Under the pieces are notes generated by a model. The model was given only the letters and a program-made list of their open reading frames with translations, was not told where the DNA came from and did no database searches. Below are positions 1 through 10,736 of a stretch of 64,000 nt of DNA, in pieces. The translations under genes were made by a program, and so were the position numbers. Position 1 is the first letter of the stretch. Every line of letters starts with the position of its first letter. Source of the DNA: Zygnema cylindricum (taxonomy: Eukaryota; Streptophyta; Zygnematophyceae; Zygnematales; Zygnemataceae); assembly GCA_037447655.1 (NCBI GenBank), contig JBBHKE010000684.1, forward strand, positions 298,632 through 362,631, read 5' to 3'.

Positions 1-1290
1 ACCTTTTGGTGAGAGCATTCAGATTCCTACTTAACACTCCTACAGTTGCTGCCAAATCCGGTATGGTACAATTCACAAAATAAATTAGACTGCCCACTGC
101 ATGTCTGTATGGGATAGTCTGCATAAACCACTTGTCTTCTGGACCTAGTTCATCATCTAGAATTAGGATGTCTTCTTTTTCACTCCCCTCACTTCCCTTC
201 TTTAGATCCATGGGAGTTGTACAGCTGTAGGCTTTGTCCATCTGAAAATTTTCCAACATGTTTCCAATTGCCTCTTTCTGATTGTCTAATTATTCTTTTT
301 CCTCTATCTCTCTCTACTCGTATTCCTAGAATATATTTTGCCTCCCCCATATCCTTCATTTCAAATCTTCCATTTAGATATGTTTTTAGTTTGTTGATTT
401 TATTCATTGACTTACTCAGAACAAGCAAATCATCAACATAAATTGCAATAAAGATGACACCTCCTCATCTTCAAAAACATAAATTGAATGATCTGAATTG
501 ATCTCGATGTATCCCAGACCGGTAAGGAACTCATCAAGTTTCTTGTTCCATTGTCTGGGCGCCTGTTTCAAACCATAAAGAGATTTGATCAGCCTGCATA
601 CCTTACTTTCCTCTTCTTGTTCCATGAATCTTTCCGGCTTATGCATGAAGATCTCCTCCACCAGTTCTCCATGCAAGAAGGCTGTCTTGATGTCCATTTG
701 GTTTACTTCCATGTCTTCTGCAACACCCAGACTGACAAGTATCTGGACTGTGGGAAATTTGACGACCGCAGGAAAGGTTTTTTCGTAGTCTATTCCCTCT
801 TTCTGAGTAAAACTTTTTGCCACTAACCGGGCCTTATAGCGATCAATGGTGTTGTGCGGATTCTGTTTTAATTTAAAAACCCACTTACATCCTATTGGTT
901 TTCGATCAGGTGGACAGTCCACCAACTCCCATGTATCAACCACCATGATTAAAGCGATCTCTTCATTGATAGCCGTCTTCCATCGGTTTCTTTCCGGGCA
1001 TTTCATTGCTTCTCCATATGTTTGAGGTTCTTCCTGGTGAGACAATTTAGTTTCCTTGTTGTTAACTTGTTTTTCTTTAGCCTTTTGCTGCTTGTTCTCC
1101 CTCCCTCAAAATCTGCGGCCGGAATAGATGGTTCTCGTGGATTCTTTCGAATCACCACGGCTTCTCCCTTGTCCCTCGGATCCATATTCGTTTCCACCAC
1201 GTCTTCCGCTTCAAGTATAGGTGTCATTGGTGTTTCCAAGTCCAAGTCTTTTTCGGTCTGTTTTGAATCTGCAAGAATGTCATGTTCTTG
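1..1290 (-). pseudogene. E1 pol: reverse transcriptase and integrase-RT linker (fragment)
   Basis: The minus strand encodes the acidic/basic linker after integrase (about 1003-1245), then the RT domain (416-1045) with the conserved copia stretches [26 protein letters not shown] and [20 protein letters not shown] one-base deletion near 450 throws the frame just before the YVDD catalytic box. Frame is regained in a segment carrying FEMKDMGEAKYILGI (about 189-428). The left edge cuts the sequence before RNase H. It is non-functional. Confidence 0.85.
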
Positions 1291-1295
1291 GAGAC

Positions 1296-2391
1296 TGTTG
1301 AAATTTATGTATTTTCTAGGTCTGTATTGGAAAAATATATAGAGTGTTGGAAAAAGGTAATTAATAGTTCACTTCTATATTTTAGTTAGAATGTAAAGAG
1401 AGAGAAAGAGAGGATCAAAGGCAGGCCATGACTGTTGCGTCATTTAGAAGGAGGCAGAATGAATTAGAAGGTATTTTACTAGTTTAAGTAAAATAGTGCT
1501 TCTGACCGGATTTGAAACGGGGTCTGCAAACTGCTATTAGACCAACGCCTTATCCATTAAGGCACTTACGAAACGATACACATGATATGCTTCACGCATA
1601 TATATCTATTGATCTTAAGGACTAATTCGCAGCAGACTAACGAAAACGCGCATTAATCAATTCATGCATGGAAGCGAATCGAAGCCGTATAAATACAACT
1701 GATCGTACGACCACCATTACAGCCGCCACCCACAATAAGCTTTCAGTGGCCTTTGGGGAAAGCCTCACGCGGTGCCACGTGGCGCCACATTATTTGATAT
1801 CGGAGAAGATGTGAGGAGGAACCATGGCTCCCGATTTGGCAAATGTCACCTAGTAGACCATGTCGTACAATGGCTGTACAATAAGTACATCGCCCATCGT
1901 ACCTTCTTGTACTATATAATGTTCCTATTAGACTAGGGTTTAGTAGTAGGTAGTCGTGAGTAGGAAGACCAAGACTTAGTGATATTTAGGTACCTCTCTC
2001 TAAGAGAGCTTGTAACTATAAAGGTCATCTTTGACCAGCCATAACTTAATGCTCGGGTGAGCAAATTCAGTGATTTTTTTTGCTGCGGACTCAGAAAAGT
2101 CCAAGCTACACAGGGGTGTAGTCGGTCATAGTCTTTGCGTGCCAGGGTGGCACGTATTCAGTGGGAAAGTCAAAGTGGGGAATATTGTCCAAAACACATA
2201 TTCAAGCTTTGCAATCTGTGGTGGAACTGAGCACACAAAAGGTTTTCTCTTCACTGGGGTGAAGGTGTATTGGGGTTTTGATTCTCAAAGGATCATTCAT
2301 TTGGGTTTATATCAACTTGGAGTCGGCACTATCTAGATTAGCTTCTTTTGGATCTGCGAATTCTGTGGACAATGGAGCCCATAGAATTTCA
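1296..2391 (+). mobile_element. S1: solo LTR inserted in E1
   Basis: A 1096 bp block starts TGTTGAAAT and ends ATTTCA, with no internal domain. It has the shared LTR features: the TATTTTCTAGGTCT motif near the start, a CTCTCTCTAAGAGAG palindrome upstream of the cap region, and an ATGGAGCCCATAGAATTTCA-type end. E1 pol is interrupted on both sides. The flanks are gagac on the left and aagac on the right, a 4/5 target-site duplication. It is best read as a full element reduced to one LTR by LTR-LTR recombination. It is plus-oriented, opposite to its host. Confidence 0.8.
1503..1568 (-). other. antisense tRNA-like module in solo LTR S1
   Basis: On the minus strand, antisense to the LTR, there is an A-box-like TGCCTTAATGGATAAGGCG (1546-1564) and a B-box-like GTTTCAAATCC (1508-1518). 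Their spacing is about that of a tRNA gene and the first part resembles the D-arm of plant tRNA-Arg-type genes. The acceptor stem does not form, so it is not a functional tRNA. It could be an internal Pol III promoter relic. Confidence 0.6.
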
Positions 2392-2396
2392 AAGAC

Positions 2397-3829
2397 TTGG
2401 ATAGTTACGAAGATGAAAGTCATCAGAATTGTCTGACTCAAATCTGATTCCGACTCACTTTGAGGATTTGAAGGGATCTACCAACTTCCCTTCATCCATA
2501 GCTACCAGGTGCTTTACTAAAATTATATCTTCTCTCTTTAGATCATACACTATACCTTTTTACATCCTCATAATATCCCAACAAGTATCTGGGTTTCCCT
2601 TTCGGACCTAGTTTCCAGTTATATTTATCTGTATCTAAACTGATGACTTTACTGTCGAAAACCTTTAAGTGAGATAGATTTGGTTTTCCGCCGGTCTATC
2701 TCTCATATGGAGTTTGGCCTTTTACCGTCCAAGTAAGTACTCTATTTTTCAAATAAAAACACAATTGATAGCTTTGGCCCAAAATATTTTTTCTATCTTT
2801 TTATGTGACAACATACTTCGAGCACTATCATTCATTGTCATATTCAATCTCTCGGCAACACCATTCTATTTCGGGATTTCTGGAACTGTCTTTTGATGTT
2901 GCAAACCATCCCCTTTTAAGAACTCCTCAAACTGATTAGAGGTATATTCCCCTCCATTGTCACTTCTTAATCTCTTTATTCAGGTCTTGTGAAGCTTCTC
3001 GGCCCATGCCTTATATTGTTTGAAATACTCCAGAGTTTGTGATTTGTTTTTCAAAAAATATACCCAGGAGTATCGAGACCAATTATCGGTAATGGTTAAC
3101 ATAAATCTTTTCCCTCTGGGTGATGGCACTCTTGCCGGTCCTCAAATGTCCGTGTGTACCAAATCAAGAACTTTTTCTCCTTTATAGGTTGCTTCCTTTG
3201 GAAATGGTAATCTATCTGCTTTACCCCGAGCACACCATCTGTAATCACTTAAATTCTCATTTTTCCCAAAGCGTATCCCTTCAACCACTCCCATCTTTTT
3301 CATTTCTTTTAGCTTTTCTAGATTCACATGCCCAAGTCTCTTATGCCACAACATAATATCATTGACACCAACATAGTAAAGTTTGAGTTTTTCATTGCTT
3401 AAAGCAAGCATGAACATTCCTTGGCTACCTTTCTCAATAGTGAAGTACACATCTTCCTCAAAGCTAGCTGTAAAAACTCCTTTTCTGGTGCTAGTTTCCA
3501 AACCTCTATCTTCTAGTACAGATGTAGAGAAAACGTTTTTGTTTAACTCCAGAATAAACAATACATTGGAGAATGTAACTATTGAGGTTTTCCCTTCCAC
3601 TATGACTTTCAGATCTATCGATCCTACATAAGTAGTGGTAACTACCCTCCCATCCCCATATTCAATCTCTACTGTAGGAATCTTTCTCAGTTTAGTGAAC
3701 AGATGCTTATCCTTGCACATGTGCATGGAGGCACATGAATCCACGATCCAGCCCCCTTCACCTTTCAGTCCACCGAAAGCACATTTCTGCTTCCGCGGAA
3801 TTTTGACTTCTGTCTTTGCCTCCAACTTT
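2397..3829 (-). pseudogene. E1 pol: protease and integrase
   Basis: The minus strand encodes a copia protease followed by integrase. The protease motif is present but altered: WIVDSCASMHMC has Cys where DSG is usual. Integrase has the HKRLGH zinc-binding start, but the CysCys half reads SDYRWCARG, so one zinc ligand is lost. The core then decays with stops and indels around 2400-3140. The fragment ends abruptly at 3829 within the codons for LEAKTEV, exactly where gag resumes beyond insertion U at 12433. E1 was therefore continuous before U arrived. Confidence 0.85.
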
Positions 3830-4278
3830 GTCGAGCCCATGGTTGTGATGCTTCATGCAAGAAGAATAATATATAAAATTGGCGACAAATAACACTTCGC
3901 GTTGAGAATTTCATACGTCGAAATAATATGATCATCTTGACAACATTAGTGTGGACACATAGATGATAAAAACAATAAAAAGACAAAAAGTTACCAACCG
4001 CGTCCCATTGTTGAGATTTTCGTGGTCACTCCTGAATCATTCTAACCGCGAGCTTGAATATCATCAAGCTCGGTGGGCTATGCTAACAATTTAAAACAAA
4101 AGAGAGTCAACCATAACCCTAATCCTGGGAATTAAAAAATCAAATCAATATGGAACTAATTTAGACTGCCATAACATTTATGATAGTGATCTCTGCAAAC
4201 TTAACAATATTGCCTCCTACCCTACTCAAACAGAAGCCATTCACCACAATACATTAACATATTCCAAAGAATTAAGCA
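3830..4278. other. Insertion U, left part (unclassified, possible host exon/intron)
   Basis: This is non-retroelement sequence joining E1 pol on the left to element A on the right. On the minus strand it has an AACAATGG start context followed by a few codons and GTAACT at about 3990-4020, which looks like a first exon running into an intron. A pyrimidine stretch ending in CAG lies upstream at about 4130. I do not recognise any protein. E1 sequence repeats a 4-base caac at both outer edges of U. No terminal inverted repeat is visible. Confidence 0.4.
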
Positions 4279-4283
4279 CAAAA

Positions 4284-5331
4284 TGTAGAAACTAATGGTT
4301 TTAAAGTATTTTCTAGGTCTGAATAGAAATAAAGAAGCCGAGGCAGTCTACCTCTAACTTCTCTCTCCAACTCTCAAACTTGTCGCAGTCACTGAGAAAT
4401 TGGAGAGGAAGCTAGAGCCATGGCTACCTAGGCTATCCTGAGGTTTACGGGAAATTTATACTAGTTTAGGGATTATTTACTAAAAGGAATATGCCGGCCA
4501 CAGGATTTGATCCTGGTACCTGCCGGCCGACAGATAGTAGATAGCCGGTAGCCTTAGCCGTTAGGTCTAGAAGTAGTCTTACGTAACATATAGTACGATA
4601 TTAATTTAAACATTAATACGTAGGTTAAATCATTTAACTGTAACTGTGTACGGTATACATAGATCCGGTAATGTATAAGTACGGAATACGGTACATGCAC
4701 AAAATCAATACCGCGCATTTTATTTCGTAAGTGAAACGAATACCGCGCATGTATTTATTACGGCTACGATTAAATTAGATTCTAATCGGACGGCCGGAAT
4801 TAGCGCCGAGATCGCGGAAGAAGATTTCGGCGGTTTGTGGTCATCGCCACATCAGATGACGCGTGGCGAAATTACATTGGATCGTGGAATCTCCAGAGAT
4901 TATGGCACCAAATCCGGATATGACATGTGTCGACATTTGGGACATGTCGTACAATGTTCGTACATAAAGTACACCGGCAGATTGATTTTGCGTACGGAAC
5001 TGTATTTTGATTGGTTCCGTACATCAGTAGATAGAGTCTGTGAGAGAGATAGGACTTAGAAAAATTAGGAGATAGGACCCTCTCTCCTAGAGAGCTTCTG
5101 TACAAAAGGTAAACTTTGACCCTTCATAACTTACTACTCAGGGGAGCAAATTCAGAGATTTTTTTTGCTATCGACTGAAGGGAGTCTTGTCTTCACAGGG
5201 GTGAAGTTGGTCAGAGTTTTTATCTGCCAGGGTGGCAGTTATTTTTGCTTAAACACAAAGGGGTCAGGATTATCCTAGAGGCTTCTTGGAAGCTGTCCAC
5301 TCTGAGAACTTATGGAGGTCTCAAAGTTTCA
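4284..5331 (+). repeat. 5' LTR of element A
   Basis: The 1048 bp LTR begins TGTAGAAACTAATGG and ends GTTTCA. Its last 20 bases contain the gag start codon (ATG at 5312). Upstream is a CTCTCTCCTAGAGAG palindrome followed by CTTCTGTACAAAAGG, where other copies have a TATA box. An antisense element with a T-arm-like GGATTTGATCC lies near 4502. It matches 9683-10731 along its whole length. Confidence 0.95.
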
Positions 5332-6400
5332 GGTTATGGGCCCACCCTCTAGGTTACCAATCTTTAATGGAACAGGCTTCATATACTGGGAAAGTATGAT
5401 GATAGGAGCTCTATGCGAAAAAAGGTTTTGGGGGATAGTGAGTGGACGATTGGGGCGTCCATCAAGTCTTGGAATTCCTCCAGGGTTTAAAGGAAGCAGA
5501 TTCACCAGGAAAGAAGATTCACCTTCAACAGAGGAAACAAAGGAAGGAGAGGTGGTGGACAAAGGAAAGGAGAAAGAGGCGACCACACCAATAGCAACTG
5601 GTTTAGCATTCATGTCACCTATTCCGAGGAACGAGGAGAATGATACTCAAACCTGGGACTTCAACAATATGGCGGCAAAGCACTTCATCTTACGCCATCT
5701 CACTCAAGGACTTGCATGTCCTCATTTGCAGGTAGAGAGGGCATCCGATCTTTGGATGGCTCTCATAGAGATGTACCGAAGTGGTACGATTCAGCAACAA
5801 CAGTTGGCTGATCAGAAAGTTAATGAGTATGTATACAAAGGGGGAAATATGTTGGATTTTTGCAATGAGCTAGCTACACTCTTCATGGAGCTAGAGAGTG
5901 CGGGAAAAGTTTTTAGTGAAAAAGAAAAGGTTAACTATTTACTAATGAAGTTACCTGATGAGTTCGAGAACATAGTCAACCGTGTGCAGGACTTGCCGGA
6001 CTCAAGGTGGATATGGAACTCAGTGGTAGGGATGATTCTCGTTCGAGAGAATATGATTGAGATCCGAAGGGGAGGAAAGAGTGGCCAAGCCTTGGCAACA
6101 GCGACCGATTAGAGGAACAAGGATTCCCGGAAACTAGTCGGAAACTATGGGGGTAGGGAGCAGAAAAAACAGGTTGGCGAGTTCGAACCAAGGGCTCCCA
6201 AAGGTTTATGTCATTTTTGTAAGAAACCAGGGCACTATATGGCAAAGTGCACCAAGCTAACCGAGCTTCGGTTAAAGGAGGGGCAGACCGGTGGTACCCC
6301 GAGAGGAAAGAAAAAGGCCCTTGTCACACAGGTACTTGAGGCGAAATCTGAGGACGAGGACGATGAGCTCCTTTTGGATGAGGAGTTGGAGGCGAAAACT
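5312..6400 (+). pseudogene. Element A gag
   Basis: Gag forms the particle and packages the RNA. Translation from ATG 5312, inside the 5' LTR, gives MEVSKFQVMGPPSR, reading straight through the PBS. Conserved copia gag features follow: MIGALCEKRFWGIVSG, AAKHFILRHLTQGL, then a CCHC zinc knuckle CHFCKKPGHYMAKC (about 6210-6251). A stop at 6110-6112 replaces a Trp and separates the main gag body from the zinc knuckle. An acidic stretch (EDEDDELLLDEEL) leads into protease. The start is chosen because the same ATG-to-PBS reading frame recurs in several copies. Confidence 0.85.
5332..5346 (+). other. Primer-binding site of element A (initiator tRNA-Met, internal)
   Basis: GGTTATGGGCCCACC follows the LTR with no gap. 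It is the exact reverse complement of the anticodon-arm sequence of plant initiator tRNA-Met as I recall it (GGTGGGCCCATAACC), not of a tRNA 3' end. Drosophila copia is known to prime from a cleaved half initiator tRNA at an equivalent site. The same 15 bases follow the 5' LTR in E3, E5 and E9. The site is also translated as part of gag. Confidence 0.85.
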
Positions 6401-8060
6401 GAGGTTGAAATTCCACGAAGGCAGAAATGTGCTTACGGTGGATTGAAAGGTGAAGCAGGCTGGATTATTGATTCAGGTGCCTCAATGCACATGTGTAAGG
6501 ATAGGCACTTGTTCACTAAGATAAGAAAGATTCCCACCGTAGAGATAGAGTACGGGGATGGGAGGATAGTCACCACTACTCTTGTAGGATCGGTAGATCT
6601 GAAAGTGTTAGTAGAAGGAAAGACATCCATATTAGCATTCTCCGATGTATTGTTTATCCCGGAGCTGAACAAAAACCTTATCTCTACATCTGTATTAGAT
6701 GATAAGGGTTTTTTTACTTGCACTAGGGAAGGAGTCTTTACTGCTAGTTTTGAGGAGGATGTCTATTTCATTGCTGAGAAAGGTAGCCATGGTATGTTTA
6801 GGCTGATCTTAAGTAATGAAACGAAGAAACTTTATTATGCTGGTGTTCATGATATTATGATGTAGCATAAGAGGCTTGGGCATGTGAATCTAGATAAGTT
6901 AAGAGAGATGAAAAAGATGGGAGTGGTGGAAGGGATTCAGTTCAGTGAGAGTAATGATAGAAGTGATTGTAGTGGGTGTGCTCAAGGTAAAGCACACAGA
7001 TTACCCTTTCCTAAAACAGCCACCTACAAGGGAGAAAAACTTCTAGATCTAGTACACACAGATATTTGGGGACCAGCTAGAGTGCCCTCACCGGGGGGGA
7101 AGAGATTTATGATGACTATAAATGATGATTGGTCTTGGTATTCCCGGGTGTATTTTTTGAAAAACAAGTCAGAAGCTGAGGACTGTTTTAGACAATATAA
7201 AGCATGGAGCGAAAAACTCCATGAAACTCCAATCAAGAGAGTAAGGAGTGACAATGGTGGAGAGTATACTTCTAACCAGTTTGAGGATTTTTTGAGGGAA
7301 GATGGGGTTCAACACCAAAAGACAGTTCCAGAAAATCCGGAACAGAATGGGGTAGCTGAAAGGTTAAATAGAACACTAAGTGATAGTGCTAGAAGTATGT
7401 TGTCGGATAAGAAGATAGGAAAAAGGTTTTGGGCAGAAGCAATGAACTGTGCTAATTACCTCAAAAATAGAGTTCTTACTTCAGCTATAAAAGATCAAAC
7501 ACCTTATGAGAGATGGACAGGCCGGAAACCAGACTTATCTCATTTAAAGGTTTTCGGCAGTCAAGTATTCAGTCTAGATACAGATCGGTCAAATTGGAAG
7601 CTAGATCCTAAAGGAAAACCGGGATACTTATTAGGATATGATGAGGATGTTAAAGGATATAGAGTTTATGATCTAAAAAGAGAAGATATAATCTTAGTAA
7701 AGCATCTAGTAGTTATGGATGAAGGAAAGTCTGTGGATCCCTTCAAATATACAAAGTCAGTAAAGATCAGATTTGAGTCTGAAAATTCTGATGACTTTGA
7801 GCTTCCTAACTATCCAGGTTTTAGAGACGATGACATTCTTGCAGGTACAAATCAGACTGAAAAGGACTCGGCTGTGGAAACTCCAGTGACAACTCTACCC
7901 GAAGTGGAAGACATGGTGGAAATTGATTTAGAATCAAGGGATAGGGGAGAAACCAAGTTTGTTCCAAAGAATCCAAGGGAACCATCTATTCCAGCCTCAG
8001 ATTTTGAAGGGGGAAGGAGAAGTAGTAAAAGACTGCAAGAAAAACAAGTTAATAACAAGG
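6401..8060 (+). pseudogene. Element A protease and integrase
   Basis: The aspartic protease motif GWIIDSGASMHMC is intact near 6460-6498. Integrase begins with the HHCC zinc domain (HKRLGH, then CSGCAQGKAHRLPFP near 6970), followed by the DDE core: HTDIWGP near 7060, SDNGGEY near 7250 and PEQNGVAERLNRTL near 7340. The conserved Trp before HKRLGH is a TAG stop (6863-6865). The C-terminal GKPGYLLGYDEDVKGYRVYD module and an acidic then basic linker (RRSSKRLQEKQ) precede RT. The frame is continuous with gag, which implies a single polyprotein. Confidence 0.9.
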
Positions 8061-9669
8061 TAACAAAACTATCTCATCAAGATGAACCTCAAACTTATGG
8101 AGAGGCGATGACTTGTCCAGAAAGAAATCGGTGGAAGACAGCCATCAATGAAGAGATGGCCTCAATTATGGCAGCCGATACTTAGGAGCTGGTGGATTGT
8201 CCACCTAACGGAAAACCAATCGGTTGTAAGTAGGTTTTCAAATTAAAATTGAACCCGGATAACACAATCGAGCGCTACAAGGCCCGACTAGTGGCAAAGG
8301 GATTTACACAAAAGGAGGGAATTGACTACGAGGAAACCTTTGCCCCGGTGGTCCGATTTCCCTCCGTCCGCATACTTCTCAGCTTGGCGGCAGCGGAAGA
8401 CATGGAAGTGCACCAGATGGACATCAAAACAGCCTTTTTGCATGGAGAATTGGAAGAGGAGATCTTCATTGACAACCCGAAGGGTTTGTGGAAGAAGGAG
8501 AGGAGAGTAAGGTATGCCGGCTGATTAAATCTCTTTATGGTTTGAAACAGGCGCCTCGACAGTGGAATAAGAAGCTTGATGAGTTTCTTACCGGTCTGGG
8601 ATATATCCCGATCAGCTCAGATCACTCAATCTATGTTTTCGAAGATGAGGAAGGTTTTATATTTATTGCAATTTATGTTGATGATTTGCTTGTTTTAAGT
8701 AAATCAATGGAAAAAATTAATAAACTGAAAACCGATCTTAAGGGGAGATTTGAAATGAAGGATATGGGGGAAGCAAAATATATTTTGGGAATTCAAGTAG
8801 AGAGAGACCGAAAAAGAAAAATTATAAGATTGACTCAAAAGGAAGCAATAGGGAACATGCTTGAAAAATTTCAAATGGATAAAGCTAATAGTTGTACAAC
8901 TCCAATGGAATTGAAGAAGGGAAGTGAGGGGAGTGAGGAAGAAGGAGTCATAGTCTTAGACGAGGAATTATCTCCTGAAGAACAGAAGTTCATGCAGACT
9001 ATTCCTTACACGCAAGTAGTGGGAAGTCTAATCTATTTTATGAATTGTACCCGGCCGGATTTAGCTGCAGCTATAGGAGTGCTGAGTAGAAGTCTAAATG
9101 CTCCCACTAAGAAGGATTGGGAGGCAGCTAAGAGAGTTCTTAGATACTTGATAGGAACTAGGGATATATGGTTGCATTTGGGTGGGGAGAATATTGACAT
9201 CACTACTTGCAGTGATGCTAGTTATGGTGATGCTCCGATGAGGAGATGCACTTCTGGATATGTATTATATGTGGGTGATGGGGCTTGTTGTTGGAGTAGC
9301 AAACAGCAAAAGGTTATTGCTCAGTCCACCATAGAGGCTGAGTATATGGCCTCTTGCTCTGCTGTAAAAGAATTGATGTGGGTCAAGTCTTTACTTGGTG
9401 AACTTGGTCATCTTAAGAGTGGTGTGCAGAAAATATTTTGTGATAATCAAGCAGCAATCGCTATTTCTGCCAATCCTAAACATCATTTTAAAGCTAAACA
9501 CATGGACATTAGACTCAGCTTTGTTAGAGAGAAAGTAGAAAATAAAATAATCAGTTTAGAGTACCGACCAGATAGTGAGATGGTAGCAGATATGATGACC
9601 AAACCTGTGCCTTCCCCTAAGCTAATTTTCTGCAGGGAGAAGTGTGGTTTGAAATTAAAGATTGACTAG
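8061..9669 (+). pseudogene. Element A reverse transcriptase and RNase H
   Basis: RT motifs in order: [60 protein letters not shown] and the catalytic AIYVDDLLVLSKS near 8675. RNase H follows with CSDASYGDAPMRRCTSGY, STIEAEYMASCSAVKELMW and CDNQAAIAISANPKHHFKAKH. Two Trp codons are TAG stops (8183, 8228), and a one-base loss near 8470 shifts the frame until about 8490. From there to 9669 the frame is open (393 codons). The gene ends just before the polypurine tract. Confidence 0.9.
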
Positions 9670-9682
9670 AAAATAAGGGGAG
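9669..9682 (+). other. Polypurine tract of element A
   Basis: GAAAATAAGGGGAG lies immediately before the TG of the 3' LTR and would prime plus-strand synthesis. The same AAAATAAGGGGAG word precedes the 3' LTR in E5 and H (plus strand) and, as its complement, in E3, E6 and E7. Confidence 0.85.
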
Positions 9683-10731
9683 TGTAGAAACTAATGGTTT
9701 TAAAGTATTTTCTAGGTCTGAATAGAAATAAAGAAGCCAAGGCAGTCTACCTCTAACTTCTCTCTCCAACTCTCAAACTTGTCGCAGTCACTGAGAAATT
9801 GGAGAGGAAGCTAGAGCCATGGCTACCTAGGCTATCCTGAGGTTTACGGGAAATTTATACTAGTTTACGGATTATTTACTAAAAGGGATATGGCGGCCAC
9901 AGGATTTGATCCTGGTACCTGCCGGCTGTCAGATAGTAGATAGCCGGTAGCCTTAGCCGTTAGGTCTAGAAGTAGTCTTACGTAATATATTGTACGATAT
10001 TAATTTAAACATTAATACGTAGGTTAAATCATTTAACTCTAAATGTGTACGGTTTACATAGATCCGGTAATGTATAAGTACGAAATACGGTACATGCACA
10101 AAATCAATACCGCTCATTTTATTTCGTAAGTGAAACGAATACCGCGCATGTATTTATTACGGCTACGATTAAATTAGATTTTAATCGGACAACCGGAATT
10201 AGCGCCGAGATCGCGGAAGAAGATTTCGGCGGTTTGTGGTCATCGCCACATCGGATGACGCGTGGCGAAATTACATTTGATCGTGGAATCTCCGGAGATT
10301 ATGGCACCGAATCCGGATATGACATGTGTCGACATTTGGGACATGTCGTACAATGTTCGTACATAAAGTACACCGGCAGATGTACTTTTGCGTACGGAAC
10401 TGTATTCTGATTGGTTCCGTACATCAGTAGATAGAGTCTGTGAGAGAGATAGGACTTAGAAAAATTAGGAGATAGGACCCTTTCTCCCAGAGAGCTTCTG
10501 TACAAAAGGTCAACTTTGACCCTTCATAACTTACTGCTCAGGGGAGCAAATTCAGAGATTTTTTTTGCTATCGACTCAAGGGAGTCTTGTCTTCACAAGG
10601 GTGAAGGTGGTCAGAGTTTTTATCTGCCAGGGTGGCATTTATTTTTGCTTAAACACAAAGGGGTCAGGATTATCCTAGAGGCTTCTTGGAAGCTGTCCAC
10701 TCTGAGGACTTATGGAGGTCTCAGAGTTTCA
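9683..10731 (+). repeat. 3' LTR of element A
   Basis: This is the 1049 bp partner of 4284-5331. It runs from TGTAGAAACTAATGG to CAGAGTTTCA and is followed by the TSD caaaa. The gag ATG copy at its end now reads into insertion U, with no meaning. Confidence 0.95.
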
Positions 10732-10736
10732 CAAAA

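Larger units (their letters stand above)
4284..10731 (+). mobile_element. Element A: full-length copia retrotransposon
   Basis: This is a complete 6448 bp element: 5' LTR 4284-5331, PBS 5332-5346, gag-PR-INT-RT-RH in one frame, polypurine tract 9669-9682 and 3' LTR 9683-10731. The target-site duplication is perfect: caaaa at 4279-4283 and 10732-10736. By eye the two LTRs differ at roughly 3-4% of positions, so this is one of the younger insertions. The coding frame is open except for four stops (6110, 6863, 8183, 8228), each at a conserved Trp codon (TGG to TAG), and one base lost near 8470. It needs a helper to move. Confidence 0.95.

Noticed and set aside
6863-6865. TAG at Trp codons as recoding or programmed readthrough
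   Set aside because: Neighbouring Trp codons in the same elements are normal TGG, and the stops differ between copies. Mutation is the simpler reading.
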